The translations under genes and the position numbers were made by a program. DNA of 64,000 nt from NCBI GenBank assembly GCA_035531675.1, contig DATKSL010000022.1:12817-76816 (forward strand), written 5' to 3'. Source of the DNA: JAJPIG01 sp035531675. Lineage in GTDB: Bacteria; Desulfobacterota; Binatia; Binatales; Binataceae. This document shows positions 32,659 to 42,115 of this stretch, one piece after another (the first letter of the stretch is position 1; each line of letters opens with the position of its first letter). The notes under the pieces were generated by a model. The model made no database searches, was not told the origin of the DNA, and was given only the letters and a program-made list of their open reading frames with translations.

Positions 32659-33939
32659 GTGAGTAAGCGAACCAGGAACTTTATCGTTGCGGCGTTGGCC
32701 GCCGGCATCCTGTTGATCGTCGCCGCGGTCGTGATCGGCCGTGTGACGACGGTCCAGACCGGGATGCCCGCGGTCAACAAGCTGGTCGCCGAGGGCAAGC
32801 TGCCCGGCGCTGTCCGCTCCCTCCAGGCCACCTACCACTTCGACAATCCCCGGGGTCTGTCCGCGCTCCATCAATTCTCCTTGCTGGTGTTGCGGCAGGC
32901 GCTCAATCAGAAGGATCCGTTCGAGCGATGCTACGTGGCGACCGCGCTGGCCGGCTATAACGATTGGAGCGGACGCGCGGCGATCGACAAGGCCCTCAAC
33001 TCATCCAACTTCCTGGTGCAGAAGGCGGCCGTCGAGGGCTTGGCCGCCGCCGACAGTCCCCAGGCGATCGATATTCTTACCCGCTTCTACCATGGCAGCG
33101 GACAGGACGGACGCCTGATGGCGGTGCAGGGACTGTCCGAGGTCACCACCCCGGCGGTGCTGCCGATCCTGCTGGAAGCGGCGCAGAACAAGGACACCAA
33201 TCTCACCGTGTGGAGCGTCAACGGCCTGGGCCATCTCGGCGACCGCGCGGCCCTGCCGTACCTGCATTCCCTGCTCGAGAAGGCGACCGATCCGATGGTG
33301 CGCATCGAGACCGCCCACTCGATAATCCTGCTCGGCGAAAAATCCCCGGAACTGGTGGCGATTATCGAGCAGGGCCTCAAAACCAATAACGTGCAGCAGG
33401 GCGCCGAGGCAGCGCTCGATCTCGGCGACGTGCACGACCCCTCGGTCATTCCGATTCTCAGGCAGACCGCCTTGAGCGACAAGGTCAATCCGCGCGTGCG
33501 AATGGCCGCCGCCGTCGCGCTGACCAACTACGGCAACAGCGACGGGTTGCCGCTGCTGAAGACCGCGCTGGTCGATGACAGCTACGGCCGCTATTTGCCG
33601 CCGCTGCTCGACCATCTCGACTTCAAGCTCGGCCGGCCGGTGCTGGTCGGCGCGCTCAGGTCGAGCAACCAGGTGCTGCGGCTGGCGGCGATTGAGGCGA
33701 TCGGCCGCGACGGCGGCGACCCCGAGATCGTGCTGCTCAAGGAAGCCAGCACCCGGACCGACGATCCGATGGAGATCGCGCAGGTCGCCTGGTCGCTCGG
33801 CCATATCGGTCGTCGGAGCTCCATCCCGGTGCTGCTCACCATGATCCAGAATCCGCAGCCCCAGGTGCGCGACACTGCCGCCGACTCGCTGGGCCATGCG
33901 GTCGAGCACATAACCGCGCATTCGGCCAAAGCGCACTAA
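32659..33939 (+). CDS. Membrane-anchored HEAT-repeat protein
   Basis: A 426-residue protein with one N-terminal transmembrane segment (FIVAALAAGILLIVAAVVIG, about 7-26), which is probably an uncleaved anchor. The rest, about 70-410, is made of repeating helical pairs such as ALPYLHSLLEKATDPMVRIE and AAVEGLAAADSPQAI, about ten HEAT or Armadillo-like repeats. It is likely a protein-binding scaffold facing the periplasm. GTG 32659 is chosen because GGAGGG stands seven bases before it. The partner is unknown. Confidence 0.82.
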   Translation: MSKRTRNFIVAALAAGILLIVAAVVIGRVTTVQTGMPAVNKLVAEGKLPGAVRSLQATYHFDNPRGLSALHQFSLLVLRQALNQKDPFERCYVATALAGYNDWSGRAAIDKALNSSNFLVQKAAVEGLAAADSPQAIDILTRFYHGSGQDGRLMAVQGLSEVTTPAVLPILLEAAQNKDTNLTVWSVNGLGHLGDRAALPYLHSLLEKATDPMVRIETAHSIILLGEKSPELVAIIEQGLKTNNVQQGAEAALDLGDVHDPSVIPILRQTALSDKVNPRVRMAAAVALTNYGNSDGLPLLKTALVDDSYGRYLPPLLDHLDFKLGRPVLVGALRSSNQVLRLAAIEAIGRDGGDPEIVLLKEASTRTDDPMEIAQVAWSLGHIGRRSSIPVLLTMIQNPQPQVRDTAADSLGHAVEHITAHSAKAH

Positions 33940-33969
33940 GCGACGATTCGGCCGGACTCGAACCACCCG

Positions 33970-34926
33970 ATGGGTTCCCAGCATCCCGGCGGCGAAGCGG
34001 CTGACCGCGGGACGCGTCGGATCGTCTCGCTGCTGCCGAGCGCAACCGAAATTGTCTGTGCGCTCGGCCTCGAGCGCGAACTGGTCGGACGCTCGCACGA
34101 ATGCGATTACCCGCCGCCGGTCGAGCGGCTTCCGGCGCTGACCGCGCCGCGCTTTGATCCCGCCGGCACCAGCCTCGAAATCGACCGGCGCGTGCGCGCG
34201 ATCGTCAGCGAAGCGCTCTCGGTCTACCGGGTCGACGCCGAGCGTCTGCGGGCGCTCGCGCCCGGCTATATCGTCACGCAATCGCAATGCGAAGTCTGTG
34301 CGGTCAGCGAAAGCGACGTCGAGCGGGCGGTTGCCGAGTGGACCGGGACGCAACCCAAAGTGGTATCGCTCAAGGCCACCGATCTCGACGGAGTCTGGAT
34401 CGATATCGAACGCGTAGGCGCGGCGCTGGGCCTTGCTTCCCGCGGCGCCGACGTTGCGCAGGCGCTTCGGGAGCGGGTCGGCGCGATTCGCGAACGCGCG
34501 GCAGGCGCCGGCTATCGGCCCGGCGTCGCCTGTATCGAATGGATCGAGCCGCTGATGGCGGCGGGAAACTGGATGCCCGAGATGGTTGCGATCGCGGGCG
34601 GGCACGACCTGTTCGGAACCAGCGGCGCACACTCGCCCGCCATCACGTTCGACGCGCTGCACGCGATGAATCCCGAGATCATCCTGATTGCGCCGTGCGG
34701 CTTCCCGATCGATCGCTCGCTCGCCGAGCTACCGCTCCTGAGAAGCGATCCGCGCTGGAACGAGCTCGAAGCGGTGGCCAGCGGGCGGGTCTTCGTCGCC
34801 GACGGCAATCAGTACTTCAATCGCCCCGGCCCGCGCATCGCGGAGTCGATCGAGATCCTGGCCGAGATAATCCATCCGACCATCTTCCATTTCGGCCACG
34901 AAGAGCGCGGCTGGCAGCGCCTGTGA
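33970..34926 (+). CDS. Cobalamin-binding protein without signal peptide (BtuF-like)
   Basis: A 318-residue protein with the BtuF/periplasmic-binding fold: RIVSLLPSATEIVCALGL at the start, VGRSHECDYPP near 40-50, TQSQCEVC near 100-107, and a C-terminal lobe with GGHDLFGTSGAHSPAITFD. There is no signal peptide, so it stays in the cytoplasm. It resembles the cytosolic cobalamin-binding proteins found next to corrinoid genes. A full btuFCD-type importer with its own binding protein lies at 39233-41996. Which corrinoid it binds is not decidable. Confidence 0.75.
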   Translation: MGSQHPGGEAADRGTRRIVSLLPSATEIVCALGLERELVGRSHECDYPPPVERLPALTAPRFDPAGTSLEIDRRVRAIVSEALSVYRVDAERLRALAPGYIVTQSQCEVCAVSESDVERAVAEWTGTQPKVVSLKATDLDGVWIDIERVGAALGLASRGADVAQALRERVGAIRERAAGAGYRPGVACIEWIEPLMAAGNWMPEMVAIAGGHDLFGTSGAHSPAITFDALHAMNPEIILIAPCGFPIDRSLAELPLLRSDPRWNELEAVASGRVFVADGNQYFNRPGPRIAESIEILAEIIHPTIFHFGHEERGWQRL

Positions 34927-34970
34927 GCTAGCGCGCTGTTTCGCAAGTAACCTGCCTCAACGCTCCGCAA

Positions 34971-35088
34971 GGATCGGGCTTCTTCGGCGGCGCCTCAGAA
35001 TGACAGAAACGCCGCCGCTGTTTGTCATTCTGAGCGGAGGCTGCCGGAGCCAAGCATGCCCTGAGTCCGCTCGAAGGGAATCCCCCGC
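34971..35088. repeat. Inverted pair of the dispersed repeat at a convergent junction
   Basis: Two copies of the repeat face each other. The arms CTCAGAATGACA (34994-35005) and TGTCATTCTGAG (35023-35034) form a perfect 12-base stem, and further imperfect arms extend on both sides. The element fills the gap between the convergent cobalamin-binding and SDR genes, so it may act as a two-way terminator. Confidence 0.7.
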
Positions 35089-35124
35089 GCGATGACTTGA
35101 TAAACTTGTCTGTGGGACCTGACG

Positions 35125-36042
35125 CTAGCTGCCGGCGGCAAGGTAGCTCATCCCGGTGCGCGGCGGAGTGAGCGCGATCTTGAACGCGTCGAGCAGCGGG
35201 CGGTTGTCGCACAGGTAGTCGGTCATCAGGAAGGCGGCCGCGTCGCGCGAAAAGATTTGCGCCGGGATGGCCTCGGCGAGCGCGCCGATCGCTCTGACCA
35301 GGGCGCCCGGCGCGTGGACGATAACCCGCCGATGGCCGGTTATCTCCATCAGCAGCTTTGCGAGATCGTCCAGGCTCATGGTCTCGGGGCCGGCGATCTC
35401 GAAGACCCCGTTGTGGCGCTCCTCCAGCGCCCGCACCACGCACTCCGCCAGGTCGTCGACCATCAGCGGTTGCACGCGCTGGCGTCCGTCGCCGGGAATC
35501 ACGCACAGCGGCGACAGGCGCAGCATCTGCGCGAACATCGCGATCACCCGATCGCCCGGCCCGTAGGCCAGCGAGGGGCGGAAGATCGTGAATGGGATGC
35601 CCGAGTTGCGCAGCGCGCTCTCGGCGCGGCCCTTGGCGCGGAAGGCCGGATGCGCGGCGGTGGGGCTGGCTGAAGCGCCGCTGATGTAAACGAAGCGGGT
35701 GACGCTGCGATGGTCGGCCATCTCGATCAGCGCGCAGGTGCCGCCGTAGTCGACCCGCTCGAAGGTCAGCCCGCGGCGCGGATTCTCGACCGGGTAGCCG
35801 TCGAACTGGGCGGCGTTGATAATCGCGCCAACCCCCGCCAGCGGCACGCGCAGCGAACGCGGGTCGGTCAGGTCGGACCGAAAGAACTCGATATTGGAGG
35901 AGCCGAAGCGCTGCTGGGCACGGTCCGGATTGCGCGTCAGGAGGCGGACCGGAAAGCCCGCGCCCAGGAGCCGCCGTACGATCGCGCCGCCGATAAAGCC
36001 CGAGCCTCCGGCGATCGCGACGATCATGTCACGCGATGGCAT
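35125..36042 (-). CDS. Atypical SDR, NDUFA9-like NAD(P)-binding protein
   Basis: A 305-residue extended SDR. The nucleotide-binding motif is GGSGFIGGAIVRRLL (12-26). The YxxxK triad is absent; FRAKGRAESALRNSG and FTIFRPSLAYGPGD occupy that region, as in NDUFA9 and the atypical NmrA/quinone-linked SDRs, which bind but may not reduce. Start ATG 36042 (a second ATG lies five codons in). Its role could be in complex I assembly or quinone metabolism, but neither is shown here. Confidence 0.85.
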   Translation of the reverse strand: MPSRDMIVAIAGGSGFIGGAIVRRLLGAGFPVRLLTRNPDRAQQRFGSSNIEFFRSDLTDPRSLRVPLAGVGAIINAAQFDGYPVENPRRGLTFERVDYGGTCALIEMADHRSVTRFVYISGASASPTAAHPAFRAKGRAESALRNSGIPFTIFRPSLAYGPGDRVIAMFAQMLRLSPLCVIPGDGRQRVQPLMVDDLAECVVRALEERHNGVFEIAGPETMSLDDLAKLLMEITGHRRVIVHAPGALVRAIGALAEAIPAQIFSRDAAAFLMTDYLCDNRPLLDAFKIALTPPRTGMSYLAAGS

Positions 36043-36154
36043 GTGATCGGAGCCCCTCCGTTGCGTTATCTTTAGCTCCGATGGCCCGTCAGCCGCAAAC
36101 GCGCCCTCAGCGTATCAAGCTGGCGCGGGGTGAACGCCCGTCGGTCGGTACCAA

Positions 36155-37537
36155 TCAGGCGTCGCGCCAGCCGGGATCGAACGGCGCGCGGGGCACGAAA
36201 CGGCCGCGGCCCGGCGCCGCATGCGGCTTGCGATGGTCAACGATTACCTCGCCACGCGAAAGCGTGGTGCGCGGCCAGCCCCTGACCTCCACCCCTTCGA
36301 ACGGATCGTAGTCCGATCCGGAATGCATCTCGGGCTGATGCACGACCACGGTCTGATGCGGATCGAAAATCACCAGGTCGGCGTCGGCGCCCCGCGCGAT
36401 TACGCCCTTGCGCGGATAGAGCCCGAAAATTTTGGCCGGGTTGGTCGCCACCAGCTCGACCATCCGCTCGATCGAAATCCGCCCGCTCACGACCCCTTCC
36501 GAGTAGAGCATCGGCACCAGGGTTTCGAGGTTCGCCATGCCGGGAATCAGACGCGTGAAGTTTTCCGCGGCGCGCTTCTCCTTGAGCGTCCAGCTGCAGT
36601 GATCGGTCGCGACCACGTCGATAGTGCCGTCGGCGAGCCCTCGCCAGAGCGCGTCGCGATCGGCCCCGGTACGCAGCGGTGGATGGCCGACGAAGCGCAC
36701 GCCGTCGGGCTGCCGCAACAGCTCCTCGGTCAGATAGAGGTAGATGGGGCGGGTTTCGGCCAGCACCGTGCGGCCGGCTTCGCGCGCGCGGCGAATCTCA
36801 TCGAGCGCGGCCGCGCTCGACAGATGGACGAAATAGGTGGCCGCGCCGGTCAGCTCCGCCATCCCGAGCGCCCGTGACACGGCCGCCGCCTCGGAAAGCG
36901 GGGGGCGGCTGTCGGCGAAGTATTGAGCCGCGGTCTTGCCCTGATCGATCAAACGCTGGGTGCAGAAATTGATGATGTTCTCGTCTTCGGCATGCACCGT
37001 CATCAGGCCGCCGTTTTGCGCCGCGGCGGCAAAGAGCTTGAGGAAGTCGCGCGCCCGCTCCTCGAAGCGGCGCATCATGAAGACCTTGAAACTCGGGCAT
37101 CCGCGATCGACCGCGCGCGGCAGCTCCTCGATCGCGGCCGCCGACGGATCGATCACCGCGATGTGGAGGCCGTAATCGATTACCGCGCGCTGGTGCGCCT
37201 TTTCCTGCCACGCCCCAATCGCCTCGACCAGCGACCCGCCGGGACGCTGGAAGGCGTAGTCGATAATCGTGGTGACGCCGCCGGCCGCGGCCGCAACCGT
37301 GCCGCTGTGGAAATCGTCGGCACTGCGCGCGCCATGCATCTGCGCGTCGAGATGGGTGTGCGGGTCAACGGCCCCCGGCAGCACCAGCATCCCGCTCGCG
37401 TCGATGGTGCGGGTGGCGGCCTCGAGCCCTCCGGGCGCGGCGATCGTGACGATTCTGCCGTCGCTGATTCCGAGGTCGGCCGCAGCGACCTTGCCGGGGG
37501 TTACGGCGCTGCCACCCACGATCGCAAGGTCGAGCAT
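36155..37537 (-). CDS. Dihydropyrimidinase/D-hydantoinase
   Basis: A 460-residue cyclic amidohydrolase. All binuclear zinc ligands are present: His60 and His62 (DPHTHLD), carboxylated Lys151 (SFKVFMM), His182 (TVHAEDE), His238 (YFVHLSS) and Asp312 (VATDHCSW). It opens dihydropyrimidine or hydantoin rings. The C-terminus carries the usual GADADLVIFDP segment. With the two amidases it adds to the amide-degrading capacity of the region. Start ATG 37537; cytoplasmic. Confidence 0.93.
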   Translation of the reverse strand: MLDLAIVGGSAVTPGKVAAADLGISDGRIVTIAAPGGLEAATRTIDASGMLVLPGAVDPHTHLDAQMHGARSADDFHSGTVAAAAGGVTTIIDYAFQRPGGSLVEAIGAWQEKAHQRAVIDYGLHIAVIDPSAAAIEELPRAVDRGCPSFKVFMMRRFEERARDFLKLFAAAAQNGGLMTVHAEDENIINFCTQRLIDQGKTAAQYFADSRPPLSEAAAVSRALGMAELTGAATYFVHLSSAAALDEIRRAREAGRTVLAETRPIYLYLTEELLRQPDGVRFVGHPPLRTGADRDALWRGLADGTIDVVATDHCSWTLKEKRAAENFTRLIPGMANLETLVPMLYSEGVVSGRISIERMVELVATNPAKIFGLYPRKGVIARGADADLVIFDPHQTVVVHQPEMHSGSDYDPFEGVEVRGWPRTTLSRGEVIVDHRKPHAAPGRGRFVPRAPFDPGWRDA

Positions 37538-37561
37538 CGGAAGCCCTCCGGCCGGGCGGAT

Positions 37562-38497
37562 CTATCCGCGTTTGTGGCGAACCTGGTGCAGACGGGGAAG
37601 ATGCTCGGCGGTCTCGACCATCGGCGTGAGCTGGAAGCGCGAGACCTCGGGATGGCAGTTGATACGCACCCGCAGCCAGTAAGTGCCGAGCCCGCGATTG
37701 GTATAGATATGGAAATCGCCGTAGCGGTTAAGCCCGGCGTAGAACTTCCGCCCGATTCTGAGCATCGACTTGATCGGCGAGCCATAGAGCGGAATTCGCA
37801 CCACCCCGCCGTGGGTATGCCCCGACAGCATCACGCCCGGCCGCAGATGGCGCGTGTAGAGCGCGGTGTCCGGATTATGGGCGAGGACCAGCGTGCAGTC
37901 GTCGGGCTTGACGCGGCTGAACGAGCGCTGCGGGTCGGCCTGACGGGCCCACAGGTCGTCGATGCCGACGATCGTCAGGCGCGAGCCGCGCAGCTCTACC
38001 GCGCGGCTTTCGTTCGACAGCGTGTTTACTCCGGCGGCGCGCAGCGCTTCGTCGATACGGTCGAACGAGGCCCAGTGGTCGTGGTTGCCGGCGATCGCGA
38101 ACGTACCGATGCCCGGGTTGATCTCGGCCAGCGCGCGGCGAAACGGCACCAGGTAATGCTGGCGAGTCTGCGGGGTCGAGAAGTAATCGCCGGTCAGGAA
38201 CACCAGGTCGGGCCGCTGGCGGTTGATCGCCTTGACGGCCAACTCCAGCCGCTCGAGGTCCTCGTCGCGGTCGACATGCAGGTCGCTTATCTGGCAGGCA
38301 ACCACGCCCTTGAGTGCCGGCGGCAGCCCGCGCACCGGCAGGGCGATACCCTCGACGTCGATCGCATCGATCGTGCGCCGCCACATCTGATGAATCGGAC
38401 GCAACGCCAGCGGCGGCTTGCGCTTGGCGCGGATGCCACGTTTGCGCTGACGGGGGCGCGGATGCGAAGCGGCCTTCAGAAGTTCGGGGACACTCAT
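37562..38497 (-). CDS. Metallophosphoesterase (YkuE-like)
   Basis: A 311-residue calcineurin-like phosphoesterase with all metal-ligand blocks: ISDLHVD (about 70-76), LTGDYF, AGNHDHW, LAHNPD and SGHTHGG. The N-terminus is very basic (HPRPRQRKRGIRAKRKPP) and has no obvious signal or membrane helix, unlike many YpbG/YkuE proteins that are membrane-bound. It may hydrolyse a phosphodiester or pyrophosphate such as UDP-glucosamine derivatives or nucleotides; the substrate is unknown. Start ATG 38497. Same strand as the hydantoinase, 24 bases apart. Confidence 0.88.
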   Translation of the reverse strand: MSVPELLKAASHPRPRQRKRGIRAKRKPPLALRPIHQMWRRTIDAIDVEGIALPVRGLPPALKGVVACQISDLHVDRDEDLERLELAVKAINRQRPDLVFLTGDYFSTPQTRQHYLVPFRRALAEINPGIGTFAIAGNHDHWASFDRIDEALRAAGVNTLSNESRAVELRGSRLTIVGIDDLWARQADPQRSFSRVKPDDCTLVLAHNPDTALYTRHLRPGVMLSGHTHGGVVRIPLYGSPIKSMLRIGRKFYAGLNRYGDFHIYTNRGLGTYWLRVRINCHPEVSRFQLTPMVETAEHLPRLHQVRHKRG

Positions 38498-38522
38498 CGA
38501 ATAATAGATCTTATAGTAGTTC

Positions 38523-39227
38523 CTAGAATATTTCGAGCAGTTGAAGGAAGCTCGCCAGCTCGATCAGACGCTCGGTGCGATCGAGTTCATCGTGGTCATG
38601 CTCCCAGGCTTCAGGCTGCGGGATATAGACCGCGCCCAGCCCGGCGCGCAGGGCGGGATTGATATCCGAGCGCGGGCTGTTGCCGATCATGTAGCTCGCC
38701 CGCGGATCGAGCGCGGCGGCTTCGACCAGCTGCAGGTAGGCGGCGACGTCCTTCTCGGCCGGCACCTCGACGCGGCTGAACAGCGGCGCCAGTCCCGAGC
38801 GCCGGAGCTTATCCAGCTGCTCGTTACGTTGGCCTTTGGTGAACAGCAGCAGGCGATGGCGGGTGGCGAGGATCGCCAGCGTTTCGCCTACCCCGGGTAT
38901 CAGTTCGCAATCGCGGGCGATGAAGCGCGCGCCGATTTCGTCGACCACCGGACGCATCCGCGCGGCGGTCGCCGGCGGCACCAGCAGATCGAGCGCCAGA
39001 TGCATCGCGCGCACGTAGGGGCCGCGTCCGTAGCCGTGAGAGCGGATTACCTCGAGCTCGAAACGGCGCACCGCCGGACGCACCGCGCGCGGGTCGATTT
39101 CCACTCCCTGCGCGGCCATCGCCGCGGCAAATTCGCGCTCGACTTCGCGGAAATGCAGGTTGGAGTGCCACAGCGTGTCGTCGGCGTCGAAGATCAGATT
39201 CAGCTTGTCGCCTCTGGTCGCGGCCAT
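38523..39227 (-). CDS. HAD-superfamily hydrolase
   Basis: A 234-residue HAD phosphatase with motif I DADDTLWHSN (14-23), motif II LLLFTKG near 130-136, motif III Lys in VPAEKD, and motif IV GNSPRSDI near 184-191. A helical cap lies between motifs I and II. ATG 39227 has GAGG about nine bases before it. It overlaps neither neighbour but starts only five bases after the ABC ATPase stop, so it may be read with the cobalamin importer. The substrate is unknown. Confidence 0.88.
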   Translation of the reverse strand: MAATRGDKLNLIFDADDTLWHSNLHFREVEREFAAAMAAQGVEIDPRAVRPAVRRFELEVIRSHGYGRGPYVRAMHLALDLLVPPATAARMRPVVDEIGARFIARDCELIPGVGETLAILATRHRLLLFTKGQRNEQLDKLRRSGLAPLFSRVEVPAEKDVAAYLQLVEAAALDPRASYMIGNSPRSDINPALRAGLGAVYIPQPEAWEHDHDELDRTERLIELASFLQLLEIF

Positions 39228-39232
39228 CACGC

Positions 39233-40039
39233 TCACCTCGGCGCCGGCAGGACCGCGATCGCGCCGGTCGCGGGATTGCGCCCGACGTAGACCTCGGTCT
39301 CGTAGACCGCGCGCAGATTGTCGGCCGTCAGCACCTCCTCGGGGGTGCCGGTGGCGACGGCGCGGCCCTCCTTGAGCAGCATCACGCGGTCGGCCCACAC
39401 CGCCGCGACGTTGAGATCGTGCAGCGTCGCCACCACCGCCATCTGGCGACTTAGGCTGAGCTCGCGCATGCGGCCGAAGATCTCGGCGACGTGGCGGAGG
39501 TCGAGGAAGGCGGTGGGCTCGTCGAGCAGCGCGATGGCCGGCTCCTGGGCGAGGGCGCGGGCCAGGAAGACCCGCTTGCGCTCGCCGCCCGAGAGCTCCT
39601 GGATGCGGCGCTCGGCGAGGCTCAGCAGGTCGAAGCGCTCGAGCGCCTCGCAGGCGATCGCGAGGTCGCGCGCGCTTTCGAGATGGAAGGGGCCGAGATG
39701 CGGCGCGCGGCCCATCAGCACCACCTCGAGCACGGTGAAGCCGAAGGCGACGCTGTTTTCCTGCGCGACGGTCGCGATCTTGCGCGCCAGCGCACGCCGT
39801 TCGTAGCCGTCAAGCGCGCGGCCGCCGAGCTCAACCACGCCGCTCCACGGCTTCATGGTGCCGGCCAGCAGCCGCAGCAGGGTCGATTTGCCGGCCCCGT
39901 TGGGTCCGACGATCGCCAGCAGCTCGCCCGCCCGCAGTTCCAGCGCGACCCCGCTCAACACCGCGATCGCGCCGTAGCCGGCGACCAGGTCGCGCGCGCT
40001 TAGCACCGGAGCGCCGTGGGCGGCCGCAGTTTCATTCAT
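39233..40039 (-). CDS. ABC transporter ATPase, BtuD/FhuC type
   Basis: A 268-residue ATPase. Walker A is GPNGAGKST (44-52), the Q-loop is VAQENSVAFG, the signature is LSGGERKR near 146-153, and Walker B is LALLDEPTAFLDLRH. The sequence belongs to the iron/cobalamin importer group. ATG 40039 overlaps the stop of the permease gene by four bases (TATGA). A longer reading frame that extends into the permease gene on the same strand is not coding. Confidence 0.93.
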   Translation of the reverse strand: MNETAAAHGAPVLSARDLVAGYGAIAVLSGVALELRAGELLAIVGPNGAGKSTLLRLLAGTMKPWSGVVELGGRALDGYERRALARKIATVAQENSVAFGFTVLEVVLMGRAPHLGPFHLESARDLAIACEALERFDLLSLAERRIQELSGGERKRVFLARALAQEPAIALLDEPTAFLDLRHVAEIFGRMRELSLSRQMAVVATLHDLNVAAVWADRVMLLKEGRAVATGTPEEVLTADNLRAVYETEVYVGRNPATGAIAVLPAPR

Positions 40040-41124
40040 AGCGTGATCGCCTTGCGCCCCTCGCGCCGCAGCATGTAGACGAAAAACGGACCGCCGCACA
40101 GCGCGGTTATCGCGCCGACCGGAATCTCGGCCGGAGCGATTACGGTGCGCGCCACCAGGTCGGACAAGACCAGGAACGCCGCGCCGCCGAGTACCGAGGC
40201 CGGAATCAGCAGGCGATGGTCCGAACCGAGCGCGAGCCGCAGCATGTGCGGCACGATCAAACCGACGAACGAGATTATCCCGCTCACCGAAACCGCCGCC
40301 CCGATCATCACCGAGGTTGCCACGAACACCATCCGCCGCAGCCGGCCGACGTCGACCCCGAGTTCGGCCGCCGCGTCGTCGCCAAGGCTCAGCAGATTCA
40401 TGTCGCGCGCGCCGGCCAGCAGCACCATCAGGCCCGCCAGTCCGAAGCCGCCGACCAGCGCGATCTCGCTCCAGCTCGGCGACGCCAGGCTGCCCATCAG
40501 CCAGAACAGGATCGAGTGGGTGTAGTAGAAGTTGACCACGCTGTTGACCAGCATGATCGCCGCGCCCCAGAAGGCGTTCAGGATCACACCGATCAACAGC
40601 AGCGTGAAGGGCTCGAGCTCGCCGCGCACCTCCGACAGGCGATAGACCAGCAGCGTCGATCCGAGCGCCGCGGCGAAGGCGCATAGCGGCACGATTTCGG
40701 CCGACCCGGCCCATCGCCAGGTCACGATCAAGGCCAGGATCGCGCCCAACGCGCCGCCGCCGGAGATCCCCAGGATGCCGCCCTCGGCCAGCGGATTGCG
40801 CACCAGCGCCTGCAGCGCCGCGCCGACCACCGCCAGGATGGCGCCGACGATCGCGCCCATCAGCACCCGTGGCATCCGCGCGACGAACAGGATCGCATGA
40901 TCCGGACTGGCCGAATCGGTAAGCGCGCGCATCAGGCTGATATGCACGCTGCCGACGGCGCACGCCCCGATCAGGATAGCGACCGTCGCCGCCGTCAGGA
41001 CCCCGAGCGTCGCGACCATCCGGGTACGCGTCAGATGCGAGGCGGCAAGACTTTCGGGCGGCTCGGGCAGCGGCCGCGGTTGCGGGCGCGGCGCGCCGGT
41101 ATCCACGGCGGAGGCGGTCTTCAT
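40036..41124 (-). CDS. FecCD-family permease, BtuC type
   Basis: A 362-residue permease with about ten transmembrane helices, including the family segments RMPRVLMGAIVGAILAVVGAALQALVRNPLAEGGILGISGGGALGAI and MPVGAITALCGGPFFVYML. It imports cobalamin or a ferric siderophore with the adjacent ATPase and binding protein. Its stop overlaps the ATPase start and its own ATG overlaps the binding-protein stop (ATGA), so the three form a coupled operon. The N-terminal 35 residues are proline-rich and cytoplasmic. Confidence 0.93.
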   Translation of the reverse strand: MKTASAVDTGAPRPQPRPLPEPPESLAASHLTRTRMVATLGVLTAATVAILIGACAVGSVHISLMRALTDSASPDHAILFVARMPRVLMGAIVGAILAVVGAALQALVRNPLAEGGILGISGGGALGAILALIVTWRWAGSAEIVPLCAFAAALGSTLLVYRLSEVRGELEPFTLLLIGVILNAFWGAAIMLVNSVVNFYYTHSILFWLMGSLASPSWSEIALVGGFGLAGLMVLLAGARDMNLLSLGDDAAAELGVDVGRLRRMVFVATSVMIGAAVSVSGIISFVGLIVPHMLRLALGSDHRLLIPASVLGGAAFLVLSDLVARTVIAPAEIPVGAITALCGGPFFVYMLRREGRKAITL

Positions 41125-41996
41125 CGCGGCGCCATCGCGGCCTTGAACGCCGCCTGCGGGGCGAAGGCCTCGGGATGGATCCGGGCGGCGATAATCGCCA
41201 GCGACTTGGCGATGCGTGGTCCCGGATGGAGCGTCGGATCCTGCGGGTAGCCGTAGATGCGGCCGTCACGCACCGCCGGAATCGAGGGATAGCTCTTCCA
41301 AAAATCCGGCATCGAGGCCTGGTCGCTGCCCATCTGGCCGTCGAGAATCACTTCGGGCTTCATCGCGATGATGTACTCGATACTGAGCCGTGGCCAGCTC
41401 TCGGCCGCACCGTCGGCGATATTGATACCGCCGGCGAGCCGTATCAACTGGTCAAGGTAGCTGCCCGGGCCGACCGCGACCATCGGCTGATGCCCCACCA
41501 CCATCAGCACCCGGCGCGGCTTGAGGCCGGCAACGCGCGCGCGGGTCGCGGCGACCTGCCGGCTGACGGCGGCCGCCAGCTGCCGGGCCGCCTGCTCGCG
41601 GCCGGTCAGCACGCCGACTCGCTCGATACCGTGCTCGATTTCCGCGATCGAGTTGTCGGCCACGGTCGCGGTCCGGTAGCCCATCGCATGAAGCGCTGAA
41701 ATCTCGCGCTGGTTGGACGAGATATCGGCGCCGATAATCAAGCTCGGCGTCAGTGCGATTATCTGCTCCACGTCGGGCGTCAGGAACGAGCCGACCCGCG
41801 GCAGTTTTTGCGCTGCCGGCGGATAATCGCAATAGTCCGAGACCCCGACCAGCTCCGAGCCCGCGCCGAGCGCGAAGATGGTCTCGGTGACGGCCGGCGC
41901 CAGCGACACGATGCGCGGCGTCGTCGCGCCGGCATGCACGCTTCCGGGGACGAGTATCGCCGCACACAACAGCGCTGCCGCAATCGTTCGGGCCAC
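41121..41996 (-). CDS. Periplasmic binding protein of the btuFCD-type importer
   Basis: A 291-residue protein with a signal peptide (TIAAALLCAAILVPGSVHAGA) and the PBP-2 fold: PRIVSLAPAVTETIFALGAGSELVGVSDYCDYPP and VNADGAAESWPR. It is close to BtuF and to haem-binding HmuT. It begins the operon with the permease and ATPase. GTG 41996 has only a weak AGG ribosome signal. No cobalamin riboswitch is evident in the 119 bases upstream, which it shares with a divergent ETF gene. Confidence 0.88.
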   Translation of the reverse strand: MARTIAAALLCAAILVPGSVHAGATTPRIVSLAPAVTETIFALGAGSELVGVSDYCDYPPAAQKLPRVGSFLTPDVEQIIALTPSLIIGADISSNQREISALHAMGYRTATVADNSIAEIEHGIERVGVLTGREQAARQLAAAVSRQVAATRARVAGLKPRRVLMVVGHQPMVAVGPGSYLDQLIRLAGGINIADGAAESWPRLSIEYIIAMKPEVILDGQMGSDQASMPDFWKSYPSIPAVRDGRIYGYPQDPTLHPGPRIAKSLAIIAARIHPEAFAPQAAFKAAMAPR

Positions 41997-42115
41997 CTGT
42001 TGAGGCTAGCGCAACCCGGCCGGTCCGGTAAGCTTTCGCCGCGCGGCCGCGCCGACGCATTGAAACCGCCCGCCCGGCTCGGTTACTTTCGAGCAACCAA
42101 GGAGCGCTGCCAATA

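Noticed and set aside
40040..41269. N-terminal extension of the ABC ATPase frame through the permease gene
   Set aside because: The permease is real in another frame, and the ATPase has a coupled ATG at 40039.
41997..42115. Cobalamin riboswitch between the corrinoid importer and the ETF gene
   Set aside because: The gap is only 119 bases and lacks the conserved B12-box sequence.
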